DNA from: an uncultured Alphaproteobacteria bacterium
GTDB taxonomy: Bacteria; Pseudomonadota; Alphaproteobacteria; RF32; CAG-239
Assembly: GCA_944393175.1 (NCBI GenBank)
Contig: CALXZH010000010.1
Coordinates: forward strand, 66,733 to 125,547
DNA: 58,815 bases
Reading direction: 5' to 3'
The position numbers were made by a program, and so were the translations under genes. Positions 41,371 through 50,060 of this stretch are shown piece by piece (the first letter of the stretch is position 1; each line of letters starts with the position of its first letter). The notes below the pieces were generated by a model that did not search any database, was not told where the DNA came from, and worked only from the letters and a program-made list of their open reading frames with translations.

Positions 41371-42315
41371 TTATAAATCTTTTGCCAGTGCTTCTATCTC
41401 GGCGACAGAACCAACTGATAGTGCGTTCATCTCTTTGTGTCCGCGTTTAATAATACCGGAGAGGACTTTTCCTGCTCCCAATTCAATCACGTCCGTAACG
41501 CCTTGTTCGGACATATAATTTACGCTTTCTCTCCAACGAACAGAGCCGGTAACTTGCTCTACTAAGTGTTTGACGATTTCTTTTTCATCTTGAATCGCGG
41601 TGGCTAATACGTTGGCAATTAAGGGAATCTCAGCGCGGTTGGCCTTAACTTCGGACAAGGCTTTGGCCATTACTTCGGCAGCCGGTTTCATCAATGGGCT
41701 GTGGAAAGGAGCACTTACCGGAAGTTTAATACAGCGTTTGGCGCCAAATTCATGAGCAATTTCAACTGCTTTTTCAATCGCTTTCATGTGGCCGGACAAA
41801 ACAACCTGACCATCGGCATTGTCATTTGCGGCAACGCAGATTGTGTTTTCATCACTGCAGGCTTCGGCTAAGGCTTGAACATCTTGGTAAGAAACGCCGA
41901 TAACGGCTGCCATCCCGCCAACACCGACCGGAACGGCTTTTTGCATTGCCTCACCGCGGGTGCGGAGCAATTTGGCCGTGTCGCTTAATGAAAATACTCC
42001 GGCGGCACAAGCGGCGGAATATTCACCAAGGGAGTGACCGGCAACAAAACTTGCCTTGTCTTTTAATTTAATGCCAAAATCTTTTTCCAAGACGCGAACA
42101 ACGGCCATAGAGTGAGCCATAAGCGCCGGTTGAGCATTCGCCGTTAAGGTGAGCTCGTGTTCCGGTCCTTCAACCATTAATTTGAATAAATCTTGTGAGA
42201 TGGCTTCGTTGACTTCTTGGAAGACGTCCTTTGCAGACTTAAAGTTATCTGCCAATTCTTTTCCCATGCCGACAAATTGTGAACCCTGGCCCGGGAATAC
42301 GAAGGTATATTTCAT
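41371..42315 (-). CDS. fabD: Malonyl-CoA:ACP transacylase
   Basis: FabD loads malonate onto ACP. From ATG 42315 it is 314 residues: YTFVFPGQGSQFVGMGKEL, the catalytic serine in AGHSLGEYSAA, the Arg in LRTRGEAMQ, and the catalytic His in VSAPFHSPLM. A 33-residue upstream extension is open but lies outside the family start, and AGAGG lies before 42315. It shares a short divergent region with ftsK. Confidence 0.94.
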   Translation of the reverse strand: MKYTFVFPGQGSQFVGMGKELADNFKSAKDVFQEVNEAISQDLFKLMVEGPEHELTLTANAQPALMAHSMAVVRVLEKDFGIKLKDKASFVAGHSLGEYSAACAAGVFSLSDTAKLLRTRGEAMQKAVPVGVGGMAAVIGVSYQDVQALAEACSDENTICVAANDNADGQVVLSGHMKAIEKAVEIAHEFGAKRCIKLPVSAPFHSPLMKPAAEVMAKALSEVKANRAEIPLIANVLATAIQDEKEIVKHLVEQVTGSVRWRESVNYMSEQGVTDVIELGAGKVLSGIIKRGHKEMNALSVGSVAEIEALAKDL

Positions 42316-42480
42316 GTAAAAAACCTCTGTTGTTATTAGTCTTCGGATTTCAGATTTAGCTTTTTTCGCACAAAAGTCAAGTTTTAATGACCATTTAGTC
42401 AGAATTTGGCTCAATATATTAATAATCTGTTGATTATTTTCTTTTATAATACCCTCAATTTTGATTAATAGGTGATTTCA

Positions 42481-44838
42481 ATGGCTAAAAAAAAGATTAA
42501 AAAGCAAAAATCTTGGTTGCGTAAATGGAGTGAAAGAGTGCTCGGCTTGGCTCTCTTTTTGTTTTGTTTGTTTTGGTTTATTGCAATTTGCTCTTATCAT
42601 ACGACAGATGCCGGCGCAAATGCGGTAAATACTCTTCCTATTCAAAACTATTTGGGAAAATTTGGGGCTTATTTGGCCGATTGTGCTTTGTCGGGTCTAG
42701 GCTTGGCGGCTCCTTTGTTCCTCATTATTCCTTTGATGTGGGGATATACATTAATGAGGCAAAAGGAATTTTTTAGCCCTTATGCCAGAGTTTTTGCTTG
42801 GATTGTCGGATTTAATACCTTTGCCGCATTTTTAAGTCTTTTGCCCTCTTGGATGGGTGCCTTTGAAATGGGCGGACTTATGGGCAAGTTTTGGAGCCGC
42901 CATATCTTGAGCTTTGTTAACCTTATTTATACATATGGTTATGCAGATATTTGGGTGGGCGCTTTATTGCTGATTTTGAGCATCTTGGCGTTTGATTTTG
43001 CTCTGGGTGTCACTTATAAATCTTGGTGGTGGCTTGCAAAATACATCGGTTTGGGCGTGAGTGCAGTGGTAGTTTCTATTGCTAAAGCCTTTAGTCTTAT
43101 TTTTGGTTGGAGAAAGAAATTTAATCTCAGTTCTTTGAGAAAAGACGATGCGAAAGACGATAAACCTCTTAAAGTAAAAAAAGAGAAAAAGTCTAAAGAA
43201 CCTAAAGATTCAGTTGAAAGAATTGAGCCTTCTTTTGAAGAAAGGCAAATTGCAACACCTGAAGAGGAAATTAAAGAACCTAAAAAGAAAAAAGAATCGG
43301 TTGCCGCAAAAGTTCCGGCAGCCAAACCCGATACAATTGATGACGGTTATCAACGTCCGAGTATTGATTTGTTAAAACGTCCGAAAGATACCGGTGGAAA
43401 TAAGGTGAGCAAAGAAGAATTGGATTCAATTGCCCGAGAGCTGGAAAATGTTTTGCAAGAATTCGGCGTGAACGGAAAAATCGTTAAAGTACGTCCGGGA
43501 CCGGTAGTTACCTTATATGAATTGGAGCCCGCGCCCGGAACAAAATCTGCTCGTGTTATTGGTTTGGCTGATGATATTGCCCGCTCGATGTCGGTGATTT
43601 CGGTGCGTATTGCCGTTGTGCCGGGGTCCAATACAATCGGTATTGAATTGCCAAACAAAAACAGAGAAACCGTTTGGTTGCGTGATTTGTTTGAAGACCC
43701 TGATTTTATGAACTCCAAAAACGAACTTAATGTGGTTTTGGGTAAAGATATCGGCGGCAAAGATGTGTATGCCGATTTGACCAAAATGCCGCACTTGCTG
43801 GTTGCCGGTACTACAGGTTCCGGTAAGTCGGTTGGTGTTAACTCAATGATTTTGTCTTTGTTGTTCAGAATGCGCCCCGAAGAATGCAAGCTGATTTTGA
43901 TTGACCCGAAAATGCTTGAGTTCTCTATGTATAACGGTATTCCGCATTTGTTAACACCGGTGATTACCGATCCGGCTAAGGCGGTGGTCGGGCTCAAATG
44001 GGCCGTAAGAGAAATGGAAGACCGTTATCGGGCCATGGCGCAGCTTAATGTTCGAAATATTGCCGGCTATAACCAAAAATTGGCCGAACTCAGAGCCAGC
44101 GGAAAATCAGTCAAAAGAACGGTACAAACCGGATTTGACAGCGAAACCGGAAAGCCGATTTATGAAGAACAAGAGCTTGATTTAACCCCGTTGCCATATA
44201 TCGTGATTGTGGTTGATGAAATGGCCGATTTGATGCTTGTGGCCGGCAAGGAAGTTGAAGCGGCAATTCAACGTTTGGCGCAAATGGCACGTGCGGCCGG
44301 TTTGCACTTGATTATGTCGACCCAACGTCCGTCGGTTGATGTTATTACCGGTACGATTAAGGCAAACTTCCCGACCCGTATTTCGTTTCAAGTTACATCA
44401 AAAATCGATAGCCGGACGATTTTGGGAGAGCAGGGTGCCGAACAGTTGCTCGGTAAAGGTGATATGCTTTATATGCCGGCAGGTTTGCGTCCTATTCGTA
44501 TTCACGGTGCTTTTGCCAGTGATGCCGAAATTGAGGGTGTGGTTGAATTTATTAAATCACAAAAAGCGCCGGAATATGTTGAGGCCGTCACTGCCGGAGA
44601 ACTCAACGAAAAAGACAGCGCCGCTGTGTTTGATAAAGGTGAATTTGGCGGCGGCGGAGATGATGACTTATATGCTCAAGCCGTGGCGATTGTTCAACAA
44701 GACAAAAAAGCCTCAACCAGCTATATTCAACGCAAGCTGAGAATCGGCTATAACCGTGCGGCATCGCTTATTGACCGCATGGAGCAAGAAGGTTTGATTT
44801 CGGCGGCTGACCATGTGGGAAGACGTGAAGTCTTGTAA
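42481..44838 (+). CDS. ftsK: DNA translocase FtsK
   Basis: FtsK pumps DNA at the septum and activates XerCD at dif. The 785-residue protein has four N-terminal membrane segments (VLGLALFLFCLFWFIAICSYH to VGALLLILSILAFDFALGV), a short Lys/Glu-rich linker (about 225-295), the RecA-like motor with Walker A LLVAGTTGSGKSVGVN and Walker B YIVIVVDEMADLML, and the gamma winged-helix domain (ASTSYIQRKLRIGYNRAASLIDRMEQEGLI) that reads KOPS. The start at ATG 42481 follows GGTGA; a GTG at 42472 would add three residues. xerD is at 32.6 kb. Confidence 0.95.
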   Translation: MAKKKIKKQKSWLRKWSERVLGLALFLFCLFWFIAICSYHTTDAGANAVNTLPIQNYLGKFGAYLADCALSGLGLAAPLFLIIPLMWGYTLMRQKEFFSPYARVFAWIVGFNTFAAFLSLLPSWMGAFEMGGLMGKFWSRHILSFVNLIYTYGYADIWVGALLLILSILAFDFALGVTYKSWWWLAKYIGLGVSAVVVSIAKAFSLIFGWRKKFNLSSLRKDDAKDDKPLKVKKEKKSKEPKDSVERIEPSFEERQIATPEEEIKEPKKKKESVAAKVPAAKPDTIDDGYQRPSIDLLKRPKDTGGNKVSKEELDSIARELENVLQEFGVNGKIVKVRPGPVVTLYELEPAPGTKSARVIGLADDIARSMSVISVRIAVVPGSNTIGIELPNKNRETVWLRDLFEDPDFMNSKNELNVVLGKDIGGKDVYADLTKMPHLLVAGTTGSGKSVGVNSMILSLLFRMRPEECKLILIDPKMLEFSMYNGIPHLLTPVITDPAKAVVGLKWAVREMEDRYRAMAQLNVRNIAGYNQKLAELRASGKSVKRTVQTGFDSETGKPIYEEQELDLTPLPYIVIVVDEMADLMLVAGKEVEAAIQRLAQMARAAGLHLIMSTQRPSVDVITGTIKANFPTRISFQVTSKIDSRTILGEQGAEQLLGKGDMLYMPAGLRPIRIHGAFASDAEIEGVVEFIKSQKAPEYVEAVTAGELNEKDSAAVFDKGEFGGGGDDDLYAQAVAIVQQDKKASTSYIQRKLRIGYNRAASLIDRMEQEGLISAADHVGRREVL

Positions 44839-44852
44839 CAAACGCAGCGTGT

Positions 44853-44999
44853 TTGATGGCAAAAATTGACTACACGGGCTTTGTGCCCTATCTCCGCGTT
44901 GCTTTCAGAGTTATTTGTCGCAAGTGTAGCACCCTTGATGGCAAAAATTGATGACACGAGTGTCCGTGCCTTGTTGTATGTGTGATAATCTGTCGCAAG
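44853..44999 (+). repeat. Degenerate direct duplication between ftsK and grpE
   Basis: TTGATGGCAAAAATTGA occurs at 44853-44869 and 44935-44951 (82 bp apart), each followed by a related ACACG-G tract, and TGTCGCAAG ends each unit (44916 and 44991). The two units of about 75-82 bp have diverged between these shared ends. No gene is convincing here. Confidence 0.6.
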
Positions 45000-45000
45000 A

Positions 45001-45032
45001 AAAAAATAAAAAAGCGGGGTGAGAGCCCCGCT
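45001..45032 (-). terminator. Terminator after grpE
   Basis: AGCGGGG and CCCCGCT enclose TGAGAG; a long T-run follows on the minus strand. Confidence 0.88.
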
Positions 45033-45037
45033 ATAAT

Positions 45038-45619
45038 TTATTTTCCGCCTTTGGTAACGACAACCATGGCTTCTCTTAATATGCGGTCGTTTATCATATA
45101 ACCGGTTTGGAGCTCGGCGATAATTGTACCATTGGGTTTGCTTGGGTCTTCAACTTCTTGAATAACGCGGTGGTAGTTTGGGTCAAAAACCGTATTAAGA
45201 CTTTCCATCTTTTTTATACCGAATTTGTTAAATACTTTAGTTAACTCATTTTCGGTTAACTCCACACCTTTGCGGAGGGCTTCACAGTTGTCTGAATTCT
45301 GGTTATCAACAGCCTCAATTGCTCGATGCAAATTATCGGCTACCGTTAACAGGTCTTTGGCAAAAGAGGAAATGGCATATTTATTGTTTTTTTCTATTTC
45401 TTGTGCACAGCGTTTTTTGGTGTTTTCAGCTTCGGCATAAGCGCGCAGAAAATCTTCTTTTAATTGACGATTTTCGGCTTTTATTTTCTCCAATTCTTCA
45501 TCTTCTGAAGAACTTTCCGGAGCCTCTTTTTCCTCAGCAAGTTCTTCTTGAGCTTCGCTGATTTCTTCGTTCATTTCTTCTTTTTCTTCAGCCGGTTCTT
45601 TTTTGAACTTTTTCATCAT
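45038..45619 (-). CDS. grpE: Nucleotide exchange factor GrpE
   Basis: GrpE releases ADP from DnaK. The 193-residue protein has an acidic, Glu-rich N-terminal tail (to about residue 50), a long coiled coil (ENRQLKEDFLRAYAEAENTKKRC), and the C-terminal beta domain (FDPNYHRVIQEVEDPSKPNGTIIAELQTGYMINDRILREAMVVV). hrcA, its common neighbour, is absent. I see no CIRCE inverted repeat in the upstream 45620-45743. Confidence 0.94.
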   Translation of the reverse strand: MMKKFKKEPAEEKEEMNEEISEAQEELAEEKEAPESSSEDEELEKIKAENRQLKEDFLRAYAEAENTKKRCAQEIEKNNKYAISSFAKDLLTVADNLHRAIEAVDNQNSDNCEALRKGVELTENELTKVFNKFGIKKMESLNTVFDPNYHRVIQEVEDPSKPNGTIIAELQTGYMINDRILREAMVVVTKGGK

Positions 45620-45782
45620 TTTTCCTCTTTAAATTTTTTTTGAAAGCGTGTATATATTAGGAAATTTAGTAACTAATGCCTGACAAGTCAAGAGCATATC
45701 TGCGAATATTCAAAAGAGACGCTATTATTGGTTAGCGGTTACGGTGAGTAGAAATTATTTTTTGTTGTCTAGAGAGAGCGAG

Positions 45783-47825
45783 ATGAATGCCAATGCTGTG
45801 ATTTTTGATATACAAAATCAATTTAAGCCTTTACCTAAGGCTTTCAATAAAAAGAAATTTATACTCTCTTACGGGGTGGTCAATGACCCCATTCTTTCGG
45901 AAATTCAAAATTTTTCAAAAAAACAATGTTTGGGACGCGAAGTTTGGCCCGAAATCAAAAATATTAATGCTTGGATGTTGTCGGCAGAAACTGCTCATTT
46001 TATGAAATGGGGCGGTTTGGGAATGGTGGCTTCCGAGCTTCCCGAAGTGTTTAATACCGTCTTTGGTAAAAACGGTGATAAAATTTCTGTCGTAACCCCT
46101 TTGTATATTGGTAATACAGGAAAAAAGAAAGCTGCTTGGGAAACTGAGGGCGTTTATCTCGGCGCGGAAAACAAAAAAATTAATCTCAAAAAAATCGGCG
46201 TGTTGATTGTTCCCTTTATGGGTAGTAAGCAAAATTTGGTGAAGTATAAGGTAAACGTATATCAGGGTGTGTTTAATGACACCAATCATTTCTTTTTTGA
46301 AAATCAACGTTTCTTTTCTATCAATCCTCATAAAAATAATCCTTCCGCGCAAGACGGATGTTATGTGCTTAATGAATTTAATGTGAATGAAGTGGAGCGG
46401 TTTGCTTTCTTTTCAAAATCAACTTACTGTTTCCTTAAAGAAATTTTGTCAGGTAACATAAAAAATGTTGAAGCTCCTAATATTTTATTGGCTAATGATT
46501 GGCACAGCGGTGAAATATCGGGGTTAACAAAGTATTTTTCAGATGCTTTGTTGTTGCAGAAAAAAATGAGTCCGGAGTTGAGTCAAAAACTTAAATCTTT
46601 GCCGATTGTGCATATTGCTCACCACTTGGGGTACCAAGGCTGGGATTATCATAATACGGCCAAAATATTAAACTCTCTTTATGAAGATACGGCAACGCTT
46701 GTTTTTAAAAATGCAAAAGCAATTAAAAACAGTAATCCTCGAGCTACAAATACCTTAATCGTGCATGATACGTATAATCAGGCTTCTTGTAATTTCCACT
46801 TGGCTGACAGAGTGGTAACCGTGTCTAAAAATTATATGGAAGAAGTTTCTAAAGAATTAGGTTTTGGTTTCGATTTCAGAGATATTTTGAAAATTCGCAA
46901 AGATCACAGAACATTTTTCGGTATTGTTAACGGGTATGAGAAAAAACTTATTTCTCCTAATAAAAATAAAATAGATGCAATTAACAGTTATTTCAAAATT
47001 ACTGATTTTAGAGTGTTTGATGAAAATCAGTTGGAAGAAAAAAATCATAATAAAGAAGAATTTATCAAATTGATTTCTAAAATTGCCTCAGATAAAGCTT
47101 ATAAAAATTCCGTTATTCCGTTGATTGACACTTATAATTTTGAAGATATTTCAAAAGAGGTAAAAAATCCTGCAAAGACCCCGATTTTGTGTGCTACCAG
47201 CCGTTTGGTTGAACAAAAAGGTTATGATATTTTGGCTCAGGCTTTTTTGAAAATCGTACATCAATTCGATGATTTTAAAAATGAGTTGCCAATTTTGGTT
47301 TTGGGCGGTGCAGGTGATGATAAAAATTTTGAAATGTTGCAGAATTTGAAAGATAAAGTTGCAAAAATTAATCCAAGTGCGGCTAAAAGAATCTTTGTTT
47401 TCAGAGGTTATCGCGATCAGTTTGCTTATGCAATTCAACTCGCGGCTGATTTCTATTTAATGCCTTGCCGGTTTGAACCTTGCGGTTTGACTCAAATGGA
47501 AGCTATGGCTAAGGGAACATTGCCGATTGCTATGTCTACAGGCGGGTTGGTTGATACGGTAGACGATGGTGTAAACGGTTTTAGAACAGAAGTATTTTTT
47601 AGCGAGAGGCGTCGGGTTTATGGCGCAAATTTAACCGCTCAAAGGTTAAAAAACAATGTTAATGCTTATGCCGAAACTTTGCAAAAAGCCTTAAATACTT
47701 TTTATGATAATCCCTCTCTGATTACTGAAATGAAGAAAAATGCCATGATGAAAGATTTTGGCTGGAACGTTAAAGACGGGTCTTTATATAAATATTATAA
47801 TTTGCTGAAATTTGGGCATTTATAA
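45783..47825 (+). CDS. Glycogen/starch synthase family glycosyltransferase (GT5)
   Basis: From ATG 45783 the protein is 680 residues, against about 480 for E. coli GlgA. The N-terminal Rossmann domain has AWMLSAETAHFMKWGGLGMVASELP, where the usual KTGGL nucleotide-sugar motif appears as KWGGL, and LLANDWHSG with the DWH of GT5. The C-terminal domain has ILCATSRLVEQKGYDIL, VLGGAGDD and YLMPCRFEPCGLTQMEAMAKG, then MSTGGLVDTVDDGVNGF. A long insertion (about residues 360-440) separates the domains. No glgB, glgC or glgP is nearby. Glycogen synthesis is likely but other glucans are possible. A GTG at 45744 would add 13 residues. Confidence 0.78.
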   Translation: MNANAVIFDIQNQFKPLPKAFNKKKFILSYGVVNDPILSEIQNFSKKQCLGREVWPEIKNINAWMLSAETAHFMKWGGLGMVASELPEVFNTVFGKNGDKISVVTPLYIGNTGKKKAAWETEGVYLGAENKKINLKKIGVLIVPFMGSKQNLVKYKVNVYQGVFNDTNHFFFENQRFFSINPHKNNPSAQDGCYVLNEFNVNEVERFAFFSKSTYCFLKEILSGNIKNVEAPNILLANDWHSGEISGLTKYFSDALLLQKKMSPELSQKLKSLPIVHIAHHLGYQGWDYHNTAKILNSLYEDTATLVFKNAKAIKNSNPRATNTLIVHDTYNQASCNFHLADRVVTVSKNYMEEVSKELGFGFDFRDILKIRKDHRTFFGIVNGYEKKLISPNKNKIDAINSYFKITDFRVFDENQLEEKNHNKEEFIKLISKIASDKAYKNSVIPLIDTYNFEDISKEVKNPAKTPILCATSRLVEQKGYDILAQAFLKIVHQFDDFKNELPILVLGGAGDDKNFEMLQNLKDKVAKINPSAAKRIFVFRGYRDQFAYAIQLAADFYLMPCRFEPCGLTQMEAMAKGTLPIAMSTGGLVDTVDDGVNGFRTEVFFSERRRVYGANLTAQRLKNNVNAYAETLQKALNTFYDNPSLITEMKKNAMMKDFGWNVKDGSLYKYYNLLKFGHL

Positions 47826-47864
47826 TCTTAAAATATTTTTTTATAACTGAAAAGAGATGTGAAA

Positions 47865-48575
47865 ATGAGACATTCCGGACGTCAAAATGACGAAATTCGT
47901 CAAGTCGAGATTATTCCTAATTTTAACCCTTATGCCGAAGGTTCGTGCCTGATTAAATGCGGCAATACACATGTGGTTTGTACCGTTAGTGTGGAAGAAA
48001 AAGTCCCTGCTTGGCTAAAAGGACAAAATAAAGGTTGGATTACCGCCGAGTATGGTATGCTGCCGCGCGCAACACAAGTCAGAGTGCCAAGAGAATCCAA
48101 AAAGCCATCCGGCAGAACGCAAGAAATTCAACGTCTTATCGGCAGGTCTTTGCGGGCAGTAGTTGATTTGACCAAGATGAAAGATATTTCTTTGTGTGTG
48201 GACTGTGATGTGATTCAAGCCGACGGCGGAACGCGCACGGCCTCTATTACGGGTGGTTTTGTGGCTTTGTCTTTGGCTATGCAAAAACTTTTGGCGGAGA
48301 AAAAACTTAAAGAAAACCCAATTCAAGAATATGTGGCCGCCGTTTCTTGCGCCATTCATGACGGAAATAAAATTGCCGATGTGGATTATTTGGAAGATTC
48401 AAATGCGCAGGCCGATATGAACTTTGTGCTGACAGAAAGCGGTAAAATTGTTGAAATTCAGGGAACGGCTGAAGGGAATCCTTTTGAAGAGACTGATTTT
48501 GCCGAACTTTTTAATTTGGCTAAAGGCGGAATTAAACAATTAATTGCCAAACAGCATGAGGCTCTCAAAGACTAA
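47865..48575 (+). CDS. rph: Ribonuclease PH
   Basis: RNase PH trims tRNA 3' ends by phosphorolysis. From ATG 47865 it is 236 residues and starts MRHSGRQNDEIRQVEIIPNF, the family signature. Phosphate-binding GGTRTASITGGFVAL and the GWITAEYGMLPRATQVR stretch are present, as is DVDYLEDSNAQADMNFV. A GTG two codons upstream is less likely. It is followed by rdgB, a common pairing. Confidence 0.94.
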   Translation: MRHSGRQNDEIRQVEIIPNFNPYAEGSCLIKCGNTHVVCTVSVEEKVPAWLKGQNKGWITAEYGMLPRATQVRVPRESKKPSGRTQEIQRLIGRSLRAVVDLTKMKDISLCVDCDVIQADGGTRTASITGGFVALSLAMQKLLAEKKLKENPIQEYVAAVSCAIHDGNKIADVDYLEDSNAQADMNFVLTESGKIVEIQGTAEGNPFEETDFAELFNLAKGGIKQLIAKQHEALKD

Positions 48576-48659
48576 TCTTTACAAACAAAAATTATCTGAT
48601 ATTTTAGTGAAACTTTGTGATTATTAAAATATTAGATGTTGAACAAAAAAGCAGAAGTT

Positions 48660-49274
48660 ATGAAAAAATTTGAAAAACTTGTTATTGCCTCTCACAATCA
48701 AGGCAAAGTTGATGAAATCAGAAAAATGCTGAAACCTTTCGGGGTTGAAGTTGTGTCTGCAGCAGAGCTTAATTTGCCGGATGTGGAAGAAACGGCTACG
48801 ACCTTTGAGGGAAATGCCTCTTTGAAAGCTTTGGGAATGGCTAAAATGTCTGGTCTTCCGTGTTTGGCCGATGATTCCGGCTTGTGTGTTGATGCTCTTG
48901 ACGGGCGTCCGGGGGTTTATTCGGCACGCTATGCTCCAAACCGCGACTTTGACAAGGGGATGGATAAACTCTTGGCTGAGTTGAACGAGGCTTTGGAGAA
49001 ATCTCCGAAAAAAGGCAGAGGTGCACATTTTGTCTGTTGTTTGGCTTTGGCAATGCCTGAACATTTGGAAAGCGCAGCTTTGTTTAAAGGATTTGTTGAC
49101 GGCGAAATTGCTTTGCAAAAAAAAGGCAATGGTGGTTTTGGTTTTGACCCGATTTTTGTGCCCAAAGAGGGAGACGGGCGAACTTTTGCGCAGATGTCAC
49201 ATGAAGAAAAAGATAAAATTTCTCATCGCGGCAGAGCTTTGGAAAAATTTGTTAATGAAATTTTTGGTAATTAA
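48660..49274 (+). CDS. rdgB: dITP/XTP pyrophosphatase
   Basis: RdgB cleans dITP, dXTP and related bases from the nucleotide pool. From ATG 48660 it is 204 residues: LVIASHNQGKVDEIRKML, LPDVEETATTFEGNASLKA, LADDSGLCVDALDGRPGVYSARYA and GGFGFDPIFVPKEGDGRTFAQM. An ATG at 48636 in the same frame would add eight residues that have no family match. hemW, often next, is absent. Confidence 0.94.
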   Translation: MKKFEKLVIASHNQGKVDEIRKMLKPFGVEVVSAAELNLPDVEETATTFEGNASLKALGMAKMSGLPCLADDSGLCVDALDGRPGVYSARYAPNRDFDKGMDKLLAELNEALEKSPKKGRGAHFVCCLALAMPEHLESAALFKGFVDGEIALQKKGNGGFGFDPIFVPKEGDGRTFAQMSHEEKDKISHRGRALEKFVNEIFGN

Positions 49275-49284
49275 CATTAAAAAG

Positions 49285-49311
49285 AAAAGAGGGAATTTTC
49301 CCTCTTTTTTG
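49285..49311 (+). terminator. Terminator after rdgB
   Basis: AAAAGAGGGAA pairs with TTCCCTCTTTT around a 2-3 base loop, followed by T-run. Confidence 0.85.
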
Positions 49312-49334
49312 TTTTTGATGAAAAGGATTGATTG

Positions 49335-50060
49335 ATGACACAGATTACACAGGGGTTTATTTTGGCTGCCGGCAGAGGAAAGAGAATGTTGCAGTTGACA
49401 GACGATAAGCCCAAACCTTTAGTCGAAGTGGCCGGAAAATGTTTGATTGACTATAATGTGCAGCGTTTGAAAAATGCCGGAATTAAAGACTGTGTGGTTA
49501 ATCTGTGCTACAAAGGCGATATGATTAAAGAACATTTGCGCCAAGAAAATGCTTTGAATTTTATTTTTTCGGAAGAAGAAGAAGCCTTGGAAACCGGTGG
49601 CGGAATTAAACACGCTTTGCCCAAGATGAAGAGAGAACCTTTTGTGGTGGTCAACAGCGATGCTCTTTGGACTGAGGCTGAAGGCGGTAACTTAATTAAG
49701 GAAATGATTGAAGCTTGGAATGATGACAAGTTTGATATGATGTTGATGTTGTTGCCGGTTGAAAATTCTTTTCAGACAATGAAAAACGGGGATTATGATA
49801 TTGATGAACAAGGTTTTCCGGTGAGGAGAAAAACATCCGAAAAACAATCAAAATATTTATATGGCGGCGTTTTAATTGTTCATCCGCGAGTTTTTGATAA
49901 TGAGCCCGAAGGACGTTATTGGTTGATTGATATTTTTGATAAGCTTGAAAAAAATCATCGCTTGGGGTACTACATCCATAAAGGAAAATGGTTCCATGTA
50001 GGGAATCCGGAAGCAACCCAAGTAGCCGAAGAATATTTTAGCAAAAATCCTTTATTTTAG
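49335..50060 (+). CDS. Sugar-1-phosphate nucleotidyltransferase (MurU-like)
   Basis: The 241-residue protein has the nucleotidyltransferase start GFILAAGRGKRMLQLTDDKPKPLVEVAGK, then ETGGGIKHALPKM and VVNSDALW with the metal-binding Asp. This fits MurU, which makes UDP-MurNAc in cell-wall recycling, and the place before addB-addA-trxA is that of murU in Alphaproteobacteria. The kinase partner amgK, normally just upstream, is missing, so the substrate is open; a heptose or mannose nucleotidyltransferase is the alternative. It converges with an HD gene with a 4-bp overlap. Confidence 0.78.
   Translation: MTQITQGFILAAGRGKRMLQLTDDKPKPLVEVAGKCLIDYNVQRLKNAGIKDCVVNLCYKGDMIKEHLRQENALNFIFSEEEEALETGGGIKHALPKMKREPFVVVNSDALWTEAEGGNLIKEMIEAWNDDKFDMMLMLLPVENSFQTMKNGDYDIDEQGFPVRRKTSEKQSKYLYGGVLIVHPRVFDNEPEGRYWLIDIFDKLEKNHRLGYYIHKGKWFHVGNPEATQVAEEYFSKNPLF

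Noticed and set aside
43350..43997. Long minus-strand open frame opposite ftsK
   Set aside because: It lies wholly antisense to the conserved ftsK motor domain, is Ser/Pro/Thr-rich as shadow frames are, and has no ribosome site.
44748..44957. Minus-strand frame of 69 codons over the ftsK end and the duplicated spacer
   Set aside because: It overlaps the ftsK gamma domain and has no recognisable features; the spacer is better described as a degenerate repeat.
45000..45012. A-run after ftsK as a plus-strand terminator
   Set aside because: The hairpin beside it has its T-run on the minus strand, so it serves grpE.
45620..45743. Search for a CIRCE element upstream of grpE
   Set aside because: No TTAGCACTC / GAGTGCTAA inverted repeat is present.
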